Source: Syngnathus acus (taxonomy: Eukaryota > Chordata > Actinopteri > Syngnathiformes > Syngnathidae). Taken from it: a DNA stretch of 64,000 nucleotides. Location: the NCBI RefSeq assembly GCF_901709675.1, contig NC_051100.1:248001-312000 (forward strand), in the 5' to 3' direction. The translations under genes were made by a program, and so were the position numbers. Under the pieces are notes generated by a model, which had not been told where the DNA came from, did no database searches, and saw nothing but the letters and a program-made list of their open reading frames with translations. Of this stretch, positions 37,563 to 49,892 are shown piece by piece. Within the stretch, counting starts at the first letter, position 1, and every line of letters starts with the position of its first letter.

Positions 37563-38661
37563 GCTCTCGCGCTGTCTCTCTCGCTCTCTCAGCTCTCTCC
37601 TGCCACCTGCTGTACACTGGCAAGTATAGCAAATGAAATCTTGAATTGCTTATTATGGAGCAAAATGACTCAATTAAGCTTCATGCATGATTTTAAGCAA
37701 TCTCGCTTCATTTTCTCTACGGCGACATTGTGCAGTTAGCTCAACAGAATGAAATGATTGTAGGCAGTGGCTAAACAACCAAGTAGTAGTCAGTAGTATT
37801 GCAGTTTTAGCAGGAGGGGTGTCGAGATTGCTCGAAAATTGCAAGGTGAAATTTGCGAGCTCTGCATGACGAACAATTGCAATGCGCTTCCTTCATCACT
37901 TGAGGAACATTTGGGATGGCGACATTTTGCTTGCACCTCTGCTGAAGAAAATAGTCACGGTTGGCTGCTTAATCATCAATAGTTGAATTCAAAAAAAGAA
38001 ACACCACAGGACAAGGTAGAGCATAAAAAGACTATTTGGAAAATGCATCAGTGCTATGCATCATATCGATTAAAGGTGTCTGGCAAGTATAAAAATCAAA
38101 TGTCTATTGTTTTTATTTGATAAAATACAAAAAACAAAGGACGTCATGATTGTTACATAAGAGAAGAAGATTTTGATGTGAACTGTTATCTCCCATCATA
38201 GATCATGCTTACATGATCATCAAAACGTCAAAGTCTTGACCGAGATCCACGTTTGTCCCAATCCTAATGTGCTGAATACAATCTAGATTTAGCGTAGGTA
38301 GACCAGCACTTAACCAGACAGAAATATTTGTATATGGCACATTCAATGGACTGTAAATAAATGGAAAGAAATGTTGCTGGAAATTAATGAGGGATCATAT
38401 GATTAGTCTGCATGTATCTTGTTTCTTCCCCACTAAATTCATCAGGCAAAGTCCCAATGTTTGCAGTTTGACCTTTCCTCCCACGTACTGTAGCTGCAGC
38501 GTTGGAATGTTCCCTTTAATTCCTTAGTTACTATCTATCGCTCGTCTTCTCCGTTCTTTCCATTTTCCGCTCCGGCTCGCTCGCTCGCTCTCCTGCTCGA
38601 CAACATCTGGATGGGATTTGAGAACAAAAATGGATTGTGTTACTCACTGACTTTTACTCTC
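36639..38661. other. Intergenic between tlx1 and LTR-like copy B2
   Basis: AT-rich unique sequence with a CT repeat at about 37531-37590. No coding exon recognised. May contain tlx1 regulatory DNA, but nothing specific is visible. Confidence 0.4.
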
Positions 38662-38732
38662 TGTCACGGATCGGATGGAGCACGGCGACCAAATGCAACT
38701 TGGACCAGCTTGGTTTATCGGAGGAACGCAGA

Positions 38733-38764
<32 letters not shown>

Positions 38765-39072
38765 TCGGCAAACTGACATGACTTAACAAACCAATAACGA
38801 GACTGACTGACCGGAACGTGAGACAAGAAAACAACAGGACATGGACACATCAAGACATAACGACGACAACACACAATGATCCGACGGGGAGTGGAGTGAC
38901 ACGCAGACAGGACTTGAATACAAAACACGAAACACGAGGCAGGTGACCGCGGTTACATTGATTGAGGTGACACGGGAGGGGAGGCGAGGGGAGGGGCGAG
39001 GGGAGGGGAGGGGCGACGCCAACACAAACCGTGGCAACCTAGACACAGCAAAACTGGGGACGAGACGTGCCA
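38662..39072 (-). mobile_element. Solo-LTR-like element, family B copy 2
   Basis: Starts TGTCACGGATCGG and ends CGAGACGTGCCA (family end with one change). Flanks CTCTC and CTCAC agree at four of five bases. Shares GACCAGCTTGGTTTA, CAGACAGGACTT and CGACGCCAACACAAACC with copy 1. Contains a GACA repeat (about 38735-38763) and GGGGA runs. Confidence 0.65.
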
Positions 39073-39851
39073 CTCACTCTCTTACTTTTAGTAGCCCTTC
39101 TCCAAATTGGGCTTCATAGCTGAACAATGAATGGTGTCATCATTTCCAAACGCATAGACACCTTAGCCGCCACATTTACATTTACCACTGGCAATGAAAC
39201 CCAAGAGGCACATTGAGCATCTTCAAATAGTGCTTTTGAAAGGCAAGCGCAAATACGGAAGGATGGCCTCCTAACTTGTATTGTTTTTCAAGCTTCTGGA
39301 TGATTGAAGAGCTCATGCCAAGGCTTCAAGCCATTGTCACCGATGAGAAAACTCCTTGTTTTCAAATGTGCATTGGAGCACAATTGCTGCTGCTCACCTC
39401 TGCCAGAAGCGCTTCTCCAACGTACACAGACGGGATGGGCGGGCCCACCATACATACATACATACATGCATACATACATACATACATACATGCATGCATA
39501 CATGGATGGATGGATAGCTAGCGCTTTGCACTTCATATTGCACATGCAGTACAGTGGTTGTCCACTTGGGGACGCCATCCTCACGACACGTTACTTCTAC
39601 GTAGATTCTTTGCCTTTCACGTTGATCAATGGAGGCTGTATTGATTTGTCAGTCAGCATGCTCCAACTGTACCTCAGTATTTTATGATTGTAGCCAAGGG
39701 ACGTGCCATTTGCTGATGTGCCCCAAGACAATCATGGAGTTCCTGTTTCTGTTATCGGGTTCCCTTAGTCCCACATCAGGCCTAGAAAAATCCAAGCAAT
39801 GGTAAAGTCAATTCGTTTCAAACATTTCTCAAAATAGAACATGTGAAGAGC

Positions 39852-40960
39852 CTAGAAGGGATTTGACTGCTTTGAAATGTTTGTGGGAAAAGTGCATGTC
39901 CGCATCATGTACGTCTTTGGAATTGTCACCCTCTTTCCCAATCTGGAAGAGAAGCCCTCGTCGATTGATGCGAGTATTGGGTTGCGCAAAAATCAAAATA
40001 AATAAAAAGCCCTACTTTTGGAAAAGTTGCTGAATGAACATCAGCAGATTTGCAGCGATGCCCACCTGTAGAGTTGTGGACAGGACATCTTCAGTGAGCT
40101 GGCCGTTAATCCCACTTTGCTCTTGTTTCTTACGTTTGTTTTCTTCAATAGGTCCTTGACTCTGCCCCATGTGTCACAATCAGCCAGCTGAGGCGTTGGA
40201 GCAAAAGGTTACACACAAAAGCACCGTGTCCAGTCAAATAAGCTCAATGAGTAGTCGTTGGAGCTCCAGTTTACACGCTTCCATTCGACGCCACCGTTTG
40301 GACGTGGACCACAAATACAAGTAGTATTTCAAATGGACGCTATTCGGACCGTAGCAAGCGCTTTGAAAAGTCTCGACACTGTGCAAAAAACGAGATGACC
40401 TTTCCCACTATTCTGTAGTAAAGCACGCGTTGTTGTATCAAGCGCCGAACAAGCACAGGCATGACTCCGATCCTGCCAAATGAGCAAGAGAAAAAACCCC
40501 AAATACTGCCATTGCTACAGGGGCTTGCATGACTCACCGGCCGATGAGGGATGGAAAGCCCTTGGTTGCTTTCACGGAGGAAGACGTCCCCCTGGTTGGC
40601 ACTCATTGGCTTGAGACTTCTTTTGCTTGGTGTCAAACTAGCATAAAGCCTGTCTGCAAGCACAGCACAATCCAGATGCCTTTACAAGCAAGAAGCTTGG
40701 TTCCTTGCTTTGAGCTGAAGACGGAATTTTCTGCCTTGTTACTGTCAGGAATTGTGCTCCGTGCCTGCTGCCTGCTTGCCTGCCAGGCAGTGCCGGCCTG
40801 CCTGCCAGGCAGTGCCGGCCTGCCTGCCAGGCAGTGCCGGCCTGCCTGCCAGGCAGTGCCGGCCTGCCTGCCAGGCAGTGCCTGCGTGGCTGCCTGAGTG
40901 GCTGCCTGCGTGGCTGCCTGCGTGGCTGCCTGCCTGGCTGCCTGCCTGGCTGGCTGGCTT

Positions 40961-40992
<32 letters not shown>

Positions 40993-43755
40993 CCTGCGTG
41001 GCTGCCTGCGTGGCTCCCTGCGTGGCTGCCTGCGTGGCTGCCTGCGTGGCTGCCTGCCTGGCTGCCTGCCTGGCTGGCTGGCTTGCTGGCTGGCTGGCTG
41101 GCTGGCTGCCTGCGTGGCTGCCTGCGTGGCTCCCTGCGTGGCTGCCTGCCCGCCCGCCCACCTGCCTCAGTTAGAATTTGAAAAGACTGCAGTCAAATTC
41201 GGGGAGCTGGTGTCTGATGACAAGGTCAAGTCGGAAAAGTGAAAAGCCTTAGGGCTTGCTGCAGGCTGGGGGTTTCAAAATCAAATAACAGACGCATTGG
41301 ATCCATTCCACAAAGGTAGGTGTCAGGCAGGAAATGACAAGCATATTGAAAGGTTATCAAGTGGCGGTGGAGATTCAATATCATCATCGTTCTGTTTGAG
41401 TGAGCTATTAGGCAGGATCCCCAAAATGTCAACTCCATTTTTTTCATACGCTCAGCACAAGAGCCATTTTTCATTCTTGCGTCAAGGTCAATGAATTGTC
41501 ATGACTTACTAGTCGGGGCTGATGCGAGCGGATGGCGGGAGACCTCTGGGACGGCGGACAGATCGGAGAGTGTTCCACTGCGGGACAAATCAAGGCCCAT
41601 GTCCTCAAAAGCCAGCGTGGCTGCAGCGCAGCTGCAATGGGCTTGGAACAAGTCCTGTCATCACAACCAACACCACCACCACAGCAGCAGCAGATTTCAT
41701 CATGTGTGACAATGACAATAAAGACCTATTCGATTCGATTCGATTCTATTTCCAATATGCTTGATCAACAGCTGCATTGCATAAGCAGCAGATATTTGAG
41801 GAAGTTGGCCGAGGTGACGACACGCTTCGGCCATTTCTCATCTTATCCTGGTTATTGCCAAAGGCATTTCCAGATGGCGGCAGCGTGCTTTTAAAGCGGC
41901 CGGCCGGCCGGCCCGCCGGGCGGACACGTGGCACAAACAATGCATGCTATTGCTGAAATTGTCATTTTCATGTCGGGCAAAATATGAACGCAATGCGACC
42001 TTTGCCATGTCATGCGTTCCGATCGTGGCGTATTGACTGCACTTTTTGGCATTGTTTTTCAATGTGGCTTTTGCTGTTTGCGTCAACATCCTCCTGCCTC
42101 ATTTTTGTTGGGGTGGTGTCCATCTTGACTTTTTCCATGTTTTCTTGTTTGGATGAATCTGCTCGGATTGTGGTGTTTGCTTGAGACTTCAATTCATCAT
42201 GGGGCGTCTGATGTGACCACTGGCCCCTCGATAGAAAATGGCTTTTCACCTGTCGATTGCAATGGCTGTCGTGAGAAAAATCACCTCTTTAGTCTTTGCC
42301 AAGCGGGCGTCCTTCTGCAAGCGGCAGATCTGCTTTTGAAGACCAAGGTTGTTCTCCTGCAGCTGGCCGATTGTTTCAATGAGCTGGCAGATGTGCTCCA
42401 AATAGCCAAGTCCTGAGCCCAAAGGATTGGAGCTCCATTCCTGTGTCTGGAGGAGCAGAATCAAAAAGGTCCACAATTAAGACTCAACTCCCAAAAGCAT
42501 TTTTGCTGGGTGCAGATTGCTTCAGCCCAACAAAAGCAGGATAGCCAGATCTCTTGGGAGTTTCTACTGTCCTGTCCTGTCCAGCGACTGGAAACGCAAA
42601 CAATGTGGCTTGCAGAGTGACATCATGCATTTCCTGCCTGCTATGCACAAACTCTCCTTATGAGCGCACAGACACAGCGCCGTGCTAGAAGAAGTAAACG
42701 TCAATAATGATGCAATGTCATTGGTCTCTTATCCAATCTTTCATCTATTAAGGTTGATTGGAATGAAGGTTGAAGGAGTGTTGGCGTTCTGCTGCTTGTA
42801 GCGTCGTCATCATCATCGTCGTCATCATCATCGTCGTCATCACGAGTGAACTAACTAACTAACGAACGAACGAACGAAGCAACTCACCTCATGGAGTATG
42901 CAGCATTTGTCGTCACGAGCGGCGCTCCCCTTCATGTCATGGCGTGATTGCTTACAAGCCTTGAAGTTGAGCTTTTCAATCATCTCCCGGTCGCCCTCCG
43001 GCGCTGCGCTCCGCTCATCTCTTTCCGGATCCTCACAAAGGTGCAGTTCCCTTCTTGAAGAGCTGATCCCAACCTCTGAGTGAGAAATGTCACAGCGCTG
43101 TCCATGTCTGCTTTGCTGAGCAGAGCGCGCCGAAGGCTCCGGGTTTAAACGAGACGAGTCACAGGACGATTCGCGACTGTGGACGGCAAAGCTCTGGTCG
43201 GAGCCCGTGGACGGAGAGTTAGCGCTGGACAACTCCACTCCAGAGTCCTCGGACTCAAACTTGTACAAGCTGGTCAGCTGCGAGCCTGAGAAAATTCCCG
43301 GCAGGTAGTCTGCGTTGCCGTAGCGTGGACGACTTTGTCCTGACTTGTCATCAGGCTGACAATCCACCAAAGAGTCTTTGGAGCCACGCATTGACAGCTT
43401 GTGTTCACAAGCTGCGGAGAGAGTGGCAGGGAAGTTGCCAAATAGCTTGAGTTTGGTCAGCACAACGCCACTGTCCACGACTGTGTCTCGGGCCGCTTTG
43501 CCTGCAAAGAAAGAGCAAATATGTAAAAGCCTGGCATGGTGCACTTCCATTGATCTCAACAAGGAAGTCCGTGTCAAAGGTGCCCAATGTGCAGACTATG
43601 GCTGAGAAGAAAATGACTGCAAGCTGTAGCCACCCACAAGCACGTGCAAGTGAGCGCTTCAGACTTTCCAAGTGCCGCCTCGCCACCGCCACCACCACTT
43701 CATCCATAGACTCGATGCTGATACCACTGCTGGCTTTTGGGAACAAAATGACCAT
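39852..43755 (-). CDS. C8orf58-like protein (DUF4657-type), function unknown
   Basis: Exons on the minus strand: 43638-43755 (inferred first exon), 42888-43501, 42285-42446, 41510-41654, 40538-40653, 40066-40187, 39852-39942 (TAG). All internal junctions are GT-AG and phases agree, giving 1,368 nt (455 residues). The large exon is acidic and Ser-rich with YKFESEDSGVELSSANSPS. Exon 3 holds a leucine-rich, probably coiled stretch, LGYLEHICQLIETIGQLQEN. The tail has DTWGRVKDLLKK and a basic end with GKRVTIPKTYM. The DSGVE box, the YLEH coiled segment and the W..VK.LL motif occur in the same order in human C8orf58, so I infer homology. The first exon (MVILFPKASS... or MDEVVVAV...) is the weakest part. 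No biochemical role is known to me. Confidence 0.6.
40784..41156. repeat. CTGN tetranucleotide array with higher-order units
   Basis: Starts with four copies of a 24-bp unit (CAGTGCCGGCCTGCCTGCCAG-like), then two copies of a roughly 130-bp block of CTGC, CTGG and CGTGG units, each with the same GCTCCCTGCGTGG marker. Lies in an intron of the C8orf58-like gene. Confidence 0.9.
41703..41750 (+). repeat. L2-like retroposon tail, second copy
   Basis: TGTGTGACAATGACAATAAAG followed by ATTCG pentamers, matching 1195-1240. Sits in the intron just before exon 4 of the C8orf58-like gene. Confidence 0.5.
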
Positions 43756-43985
43756 ATCTGTACTTGTTTTTTGGGTGGGGCTTGCACGCCACGCCACGCC
43801 ACGCCACGCCACTCTGTTTACCTTGTAAATGGCAGTGCCTCAACAGTCATCAATCGCACCGCACTTGACTGACTTTAACAACAAGGCAGACTGTGTGCCT
43901 TTCTACAGGGTGAATTTCAGATGCCACCAAGGCAAATATGAGATTAAAAGTTCTTTCAAGCGCTAAATCGGAGCCTTTTATCCTC

Positions 43986-44029
<44 letters not shown>

Positions 44030-44649
44030 GAGAGAGAGAGATGGGCCCACATAAGCTTTCCTTACACAGCCTTCTAAAGGCTGAGTGACTCTTGTGCTAT
44101 TACTCAGTGTAAGATGGAGCAAGACGGGGAGGGAGGGAGGGAGCGGTGCAGTGGAAGCACAGGCCCCACCCCACGCACACACATAACATGGGAATGTTAT
44201 TGTTATTCCACTTTGTTCTGGAAATGTGCGGAACACCCAATTGCTCACAAGCTTCTTTTTTCTTTCCACTGTTAAGATTTAAATGCTACTTGGACTCTTT
44301 TATTGTCATTAACACATGACACAAATTCACGTTTCAAAGTTTAACACCATCACAGATGTTAGATGTTAAAAGATGATGTTAAAAGCCAAGTTGATGCATG
44401 TGCGAAGATGAACTCAACTGAAGCATGTGCTGGAAATCGGTACAATGGAAGGGGGGGGGGGGTGTTATTGCTGCACAAAGCTGAATAAACAACTGTGCAA
44501 AAGTATCATCTGGCATGGAAGGCAGTTACACAACGTGCTTATTATGGCGGCGGCGGCTGCTGCCGCTGCTGTAAAGTACAGAACTGTACAGTCGATTAGA
44601 TTGTGTAACTCAACAGTATAAAAACAACAGAGTATCTTTGGTGTGAGAG

Positions 44650-44722
<73 letters not shown>

Positions 44723-46509
44723 CAGGCTTGTTTTGATTTCTCTCCTAATCTCTTAGCCACAGGCCGTAGTATTGTTGAATGGTAGTCACTCTGGCAAAAA
44801 GGCTGCTAGTGATGTGTTTTTACCATATCGCTTTCCAAAAGCTCACTTCCTATTTTCACCTCTTTTTATTCACCTTTGTTGAAGTCAAACAAACATATTT
44901 AGAATCTCGTACTCAGGAATCAGAAAACGACTTTTGTTGTTTGAAGAATTGCATAATAATCAATCACTTCAAACTTGTAATAGAATCACAATTCCAAAGT
45001 AATGCGTAATGAAGTGGGCAACATTTTGCCAAACAAGACATTAGCCCATGAAAGGCAACACTCGGCCGGCCCCAAGGCACAACATCCTGCCTGCCCTTCA
45101 TCTCTCAGATCAGACCAACAACATTGTTAGGTGGAAAGAAGGATGGGGGGAAATCGGCATTTTTTCAAGAACAGTCAGATGGAGCTTTTTCTCAGAAAGA
45201 GGAGGGGGGTAGAGGAGGGTATAAGCTGCCTTTTCTCATGGGGGGGGGGGGGGCTGTCCTTTTGAAAATGAAATACTCTCACCCCTGGAACAAGGTTGCA
45301 GTGCCAAAGTTCACATCAACTAGAAATTCTGCGCTTTCTCTCTCTCTCTGTACTGAGCTATAGTACGTATGTGACACTCTGGTCTCATGTCAGATAGTAT
45401 TTGACACTGTACTGTACTTTATTGTCAGTGTGCCGTCATCATCTACTATACTGTATACCTAGAAGCTATCCTTTGTGATTTCTGAAAGACTCCGCGAACA
45501 ACACCTGGTGGACTTTAATGATACGTCTTCTACGACGACCGGCGTCATCCAGACAGGTGTTGCTCTCATGCAGTGGTGGCGGCGGCGGCACAAAAAGCTC
45601 TTGCGCAAAAAGCTCTTGCCTATAATTGTCTGCAGTCACTGACTGACTTGCTTTATTGCCTGCCTGCCTGTCTGTCTGTCTGTCTGTTGGTCTGCCTGTC
45701 TGCCTGCCTGGCTTTGTCTTTGGCTAAAAGCAGCGACATATAATTACAAATAGGTCATTCTCCCTTCCAAACGTGACTAAGCCGCTTTTGCTTGTTATTG
45801 TCTAAAAATGTCCTGCTCATTTCCCGCCATACAAATGTGACATTCCACACAACAGTGGGATTGTGATTCACTTGGGTTCCCTCCCGCCCTCCTCGACAGG
45901 TGGTGTTGCTTTGCCTGAAGCTCAATGCATTTCAGCTGGGTGAGAGAGAGAGAGCGAGAGAGCGAGAGAGCGAGAGAGCGAGAGAGAGAGAGAGAGAGAA
46001 TGAGGGCAAAAAGTGGTCAACGGGTTGTCAAGTCAAAAAACACAGCTTTTTGTTGTTTTGACATGCACTATAACAACATTTTTGCATCCTCAATTCTTGC
46101 CCCATGCATGGATAATATTCTGTCTAGTAAGCAGGATGAAAAAGGGCCGCTTTTGACCAGCGCTCACGAGAATTAGGTTTGTTGCTCAAAGTACAGCTCG
46201 CTGTATTTTCGCCTCTGTGTTTTAGACGATAATCACGGTGCCGTCAATGTGAGAACAAGCAGCAGCGGCAGAATTCCTCTACATATCACTTCCTCTCTAT
46301 TTTTGCCAGTCACTGGCCAGCCACCTTCTTTCTCAACACATGGGCCTGTTTGAGTCTCGGCGGAATCCCTGTTTGCCAGCACCGCCGTGTCATCAAAGTC
46401 ACGGATGGACGAGTCCCAGACGCTGCCTGCAGAGTCTTTCTCAAAATGCCTCCCCGCTCTCAGCTCCACCCATGGCTTATCAAAAACATTTGGATAAGAA
46501 AAGAATGTC
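43756..46509. other. Intergenic, no gene recognised
   Basis: Contains CACGC pentamers (43786-43811), a GA repeat (43988-44040), the hexamer array 44646-44725, G-runs near 44451 and 45241, CTGT/CTGC tetramers near 45660-45710 and a GA/GCGA repeat (45941-45998). Unsupported open frames only. Confidence 0.45.
44646..44725. repeat. AGAGCC hexanucleotide array
   Basis: Thirteen nearly perfect copies of AGAGCC. Confidence 0.95.
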
Positions 46510-46850
46510 TGTCACGGATCAGAGTTGAGCAGGGCGACCAAATGCAGGCTTTATTGAGGGATAAGGTAGTTGGAAGCGAGGACGAGCGCAACAAACCAAC
46601 CTAACTTAACAAAACAATAACTGGACGGACGGACGGACTGACCGGGACGTGAGACAAGAAGCCATCAAACGTAAAGACGTCAACGATGCGACAGGGAGGG
46701 GAGCGAGGGGCAGACAGGACTTAAATAGCAGACAGGTAACGAGAGGCAGGTGAGGATGATCACACTGATCATGGGCACACGGGAGGGGAGGGGAGGGGAG
46801 GCGCCAACAGACACACAGACAGAAACCACGACAATATGGACACGAGCGGG
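46510..46850 (-). mobile_element. LTR-like element, family B copy 3, right end degraded
   Basis: Starts TGTCACGGATCAGAG and shares GCAGACAGGACTTAAATA, AGACAGGTAACGAGAGGCAG and GATCACACTGATCATGGGCA with copy 1. On the minus strand AATAAAGCCTGC at about 46555-46544 is a polyadenylation signal close to the 3' end, and TATTTAAGTCC is the TATA-like site. The expected GTGACA right end is not evident, so the right limit is approximate. Confidence 0.65.
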
Positions 46851-48598
46851 GACGACAGACAGAGAGAGTCCTGTAACGGAGGCATCGCTTCCATTGAAAG
46901 TTGACACTTTTCCTTTACAGTTTGAACGACATGTTCACCTGGAAAGCATATTGTAAAAACAATTCAGGCCAAATGGCATTTTCTATTTGACTGCCGCTCA
47001 TTGTTGAAGTGCACCATTTGAACTGGACATCCATCCTCATGACTCAAGATCGAAAGAGATCTGTGCACTGGAGTTGAGGCGGCTCCAGATCATAAGCCTG
47101 TCCCGATCAGATCGTGACTCGAGCAGCTTTCAAATGAGAAGGCTGCTGCATGCACGTGTACAGTGGAAGATTGACAATGGGCCACACGACTCCAAAACTC
47201 AACTAAAAGTCACAAAGCGGAATGATTGATCCTAAAAGAGAGCAAGGATTCTTGCATAGCAGGTGTGCACGGTAAAAGAGCTGAAAGGAAGGCCTCTCCG
47301 ACCGAGTAAGGCTTGCGCATGGAATGTGCCGCAACCTGACACCTGAAAAAAGTCGAACAAAAGCGTACAATACTGCTCCGGCCGGCCCACCGTGCGCCCT
47401 TTCAAAGTGTTTGGAGCAAATAAAACGTGATTCCTAAGGTTGGCAGCTGTAAAGTGAAAAGATCCCATTTTCCATGCATTGCTTCTAAAAATGCGGGTTG
47501 ATGCCAAACCATTGATTCTGACCGTCTGGAACTTGACATGAGCACAACACACAATGTCAACTTCAAGACATTTCAAGACAAGCAAGGCTTGGGCAAAAAG
47601 TTGAGCGTACCTTTCCTCCAAGGAGCCAGGACGGAGAATGACCTCTGCCAACGGATAATCAGCCCGCTCTTTTTCCTCTTGACGCTCATCTTGTCACTGC
47701 TCTGGGAATGTACGGAACGCTCGCCCTGTCACTTAATTCTGACGTTGGGAAGAAGAAGAAGAAGAAGAACAAAGAATTGCTTTTCTTCTCCCTCAAAATG
47801 GAAGGAAACGCTGGCTGTCTTTTGCCGAGTCCTTGGATAGGGTCACGATGCCCATGTTTGCTGCAGCTGAGGGAAATGAAAGGGGCCAGGCTCCAACGGG
47901 ACAAATTGAAGAGAGAGAAAAAGCAAGAGGACTGGCAGAGTGCCTGCCCAAGGGAATGAGATAGTGGAGAAATGTGGAGGAATGTGCTAAAGAGCAAGTG
48001 ACAAGAGGTGGAGGAGCGGGAGCGAGAGGAGGAGGAGGAGGAGGAGTCACAATGGAGGCTTTTAGGCCAAAAGGACATACGTCGAAAATCAAGCAGGAAA
48101 TGAATGCTGGCTGCATCCGTTCTTCCCTTGGGCTTAGGGAAATACTTTCCACTCGGAGCCTAGGCTAGCGAGTGACAAAAGCTGCGGAACACATGCTCAC
48201 AATTGTCATGGTGTTACAATCAGCACATTTCATTTCAACCACAAACCCAAAATACATTTCACAGTTCCATAGGAAAGTATGTGCTGATTTCATTTTTACT
48301 TTTGAACTCGTTTTTTGTATCACTTTTGTAAACATTTTAAAGTCAAAGTGACTTTCAGAAACATTTGCTGAAAATAAGCGTTTATTTCCAGGTACTCCGC
48401 TCAAATGAGTGTGCAGAGTTGAATAGCTTGCCGCTTGACCTCTTTTGGCTCTGCTCATTCTGTCCACAATCGGTGCGGACCCGACGAGCGCACGGAAGCG
48501 GCCAAGGCAAGAGAAGAGATCAGGCCAAACGACAACGTGGAAGCAGGAAAACCGGGATTGGGAAAAAAAGCCAAACAAAACTCAAAGACACGAGGAAG

Positions 48599-48700
48599 GC
48601 AGGGCAGGGCAGGGCAGGGCAGGGCAGGGCAGGGCAGGGCAGGGCAGGGCAGGGCAGGGCAGGGCAGGGCAGGGCAGGGCAGGGCAGGGCAGGGCAGGGC
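48599..48700. repeat. GGGCA pentamer array
   Basis: About 20 perfect GGGCA units; repeat-generated GRAGQ and PALPC frames on both strands. Confidence 0.97.
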
Positions 48701-49149
48701 TGGCTCGCCACAGCAACAATTAGCAAAGAAAGACAACACTGAACTAAGCCATTCAGTTATCCCACTACCTTGATTTCAAACATGAGACTGGCAGCCACTC
48801 TTCCTCAGTCCTCTTCCATTTTCTCTCGTCATCATAAAACCGAGATACTAAAGGCTTGCTCAAACAGCTCCATTTGTCCACCCCATCTCACTCTGCCATT
48901 AGATTGACTTGAGTCACGTTTTCTCACTCAAGTGGTCATCATGAGCTGAATGCGGTTCGTTTTCAAAACTAACAGACAAGCACTTTTTTCACGCACATCA
49001 TATCAGACGTGCAGAGGGAGATCTCTCTCGATTGACGGGCGCAGCGTGACTGACCTTCCGTTCGTACGACTGCAAAAGATTCATTCTGAAAAAGAGATGA
49101 TGGACTGCAGTAAATAAGTGTCATCTGTGTAGAAATGCACATTTGGGGT

Positions 49150-49230
49150 CCGGCACACAACCCTGTGGCACACAACCCTGTGGCACACACAACCCTGTGG
49201 CACACACAACCCTGTGGCACGAACAACCAT
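49150..49230. repeat. ACACAACCCTGTGGC tandem repeat
   Basis: Five or six units of about 15-19 bp, GGCACACAACCCTGT, with CA insertions in later units. Confidence 0.85.
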
Positions 49231-49512
49231 GTGGCACCCCCTTGTGGCCACTTACAAATTCAGACTATACACATCATAGAGTGACTGCACTGGGAGTCGA
49301 GGTCGTGGTTCTTAAACCGAGTTCGGTAGAACCCCTGGGGTTAGGGAAGTCAAGCTCGTGGCTTTTGTTTTAAGGTAAATGCCAAGTCTTGTTTTACTTT
49401 GATTGCTTTTTATTTCTTATAAATAGGCAATCATCAAATCAAATCAAATCATAAAGACAGAGATGAAACAAACTCAGAAATACAAAGTTTGCAAATATGT
49501 CTTTTTTCAAAT

Positions 49513-49518
49513 TTTATT
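49513..49518 (-). terminator. Polyadenylation signal candidate, ncapd3
   Basis: AATAAA on the minus strand about 375 bp beyond the ncapd3 stop. Another lies at 49408. Confidence 0.4.
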
Positions 49519-49892
49519 TTCTTTTTTCAAAAAGGGTGTTTTAAAATGACACAAGAAACTAAAGGATTCAAATGTACAGTAGGAAATGTCAAATTTGAGA
49601 CAATCAGAAAAGCTTTTGACAGATGGGGAAACCGAAGAGAAGACAAGATAAAATTCAAATAAAATAGCATAGCGCATGTTTCCATATTCGAGTAAATAAA
49701 ACCATCTGCTCCAAAGACCTTACAGGTCCTTAAAATAGTAGAAAAAAAGGACAACATAGAGTGTCAATGGACCCTTAATTAAAAAAAAAAAAACTTTCTG
49801 AAGAGATTAAATAGGCTGCTTGCAATTCCAAAGTTAAAATATAAAACCATGTGATGGGGAGCGAAGGCACACAGGTCAAACCAAAAGGTGGA

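Larger units (their letters stand above)
46851..49892. other. Intergenic plus ncapd3 3' flank, no gene recognised
   Basis: Contains AAG and GGA triplet runs (47745-47770, 48015-48045), a pentamer array (48599-48700) and an octamer-to-decamer repeat (49150-49230). A short minus-strand segment near 49066-49096 (ATG, ten codons, GTCAGT donor after a CTTTTTCAG acceptor) looks exon-like but has no partners. The ncapd3 3' UTR should occupy about 49510-49892. Confidence 0.4.

Noticed and set aside
40400-40472. Possible exon of the C8orf58-like gene with good splice sites (IGVMPVLVRRL or DRSHACACS frames)
   Set aside because: Neither phase joins the neighbouring exons without a stop, while skipping it joins exon 5 to exon 6 in frame with the expected DTWGRVKDLL motif.
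41499-41509. TGA at 41501-41499 as the end of the C8orf58-like gene
   Set aside because: A strong GTAAGT donor precedes it and three further in-phase exons match the family's C terminus.
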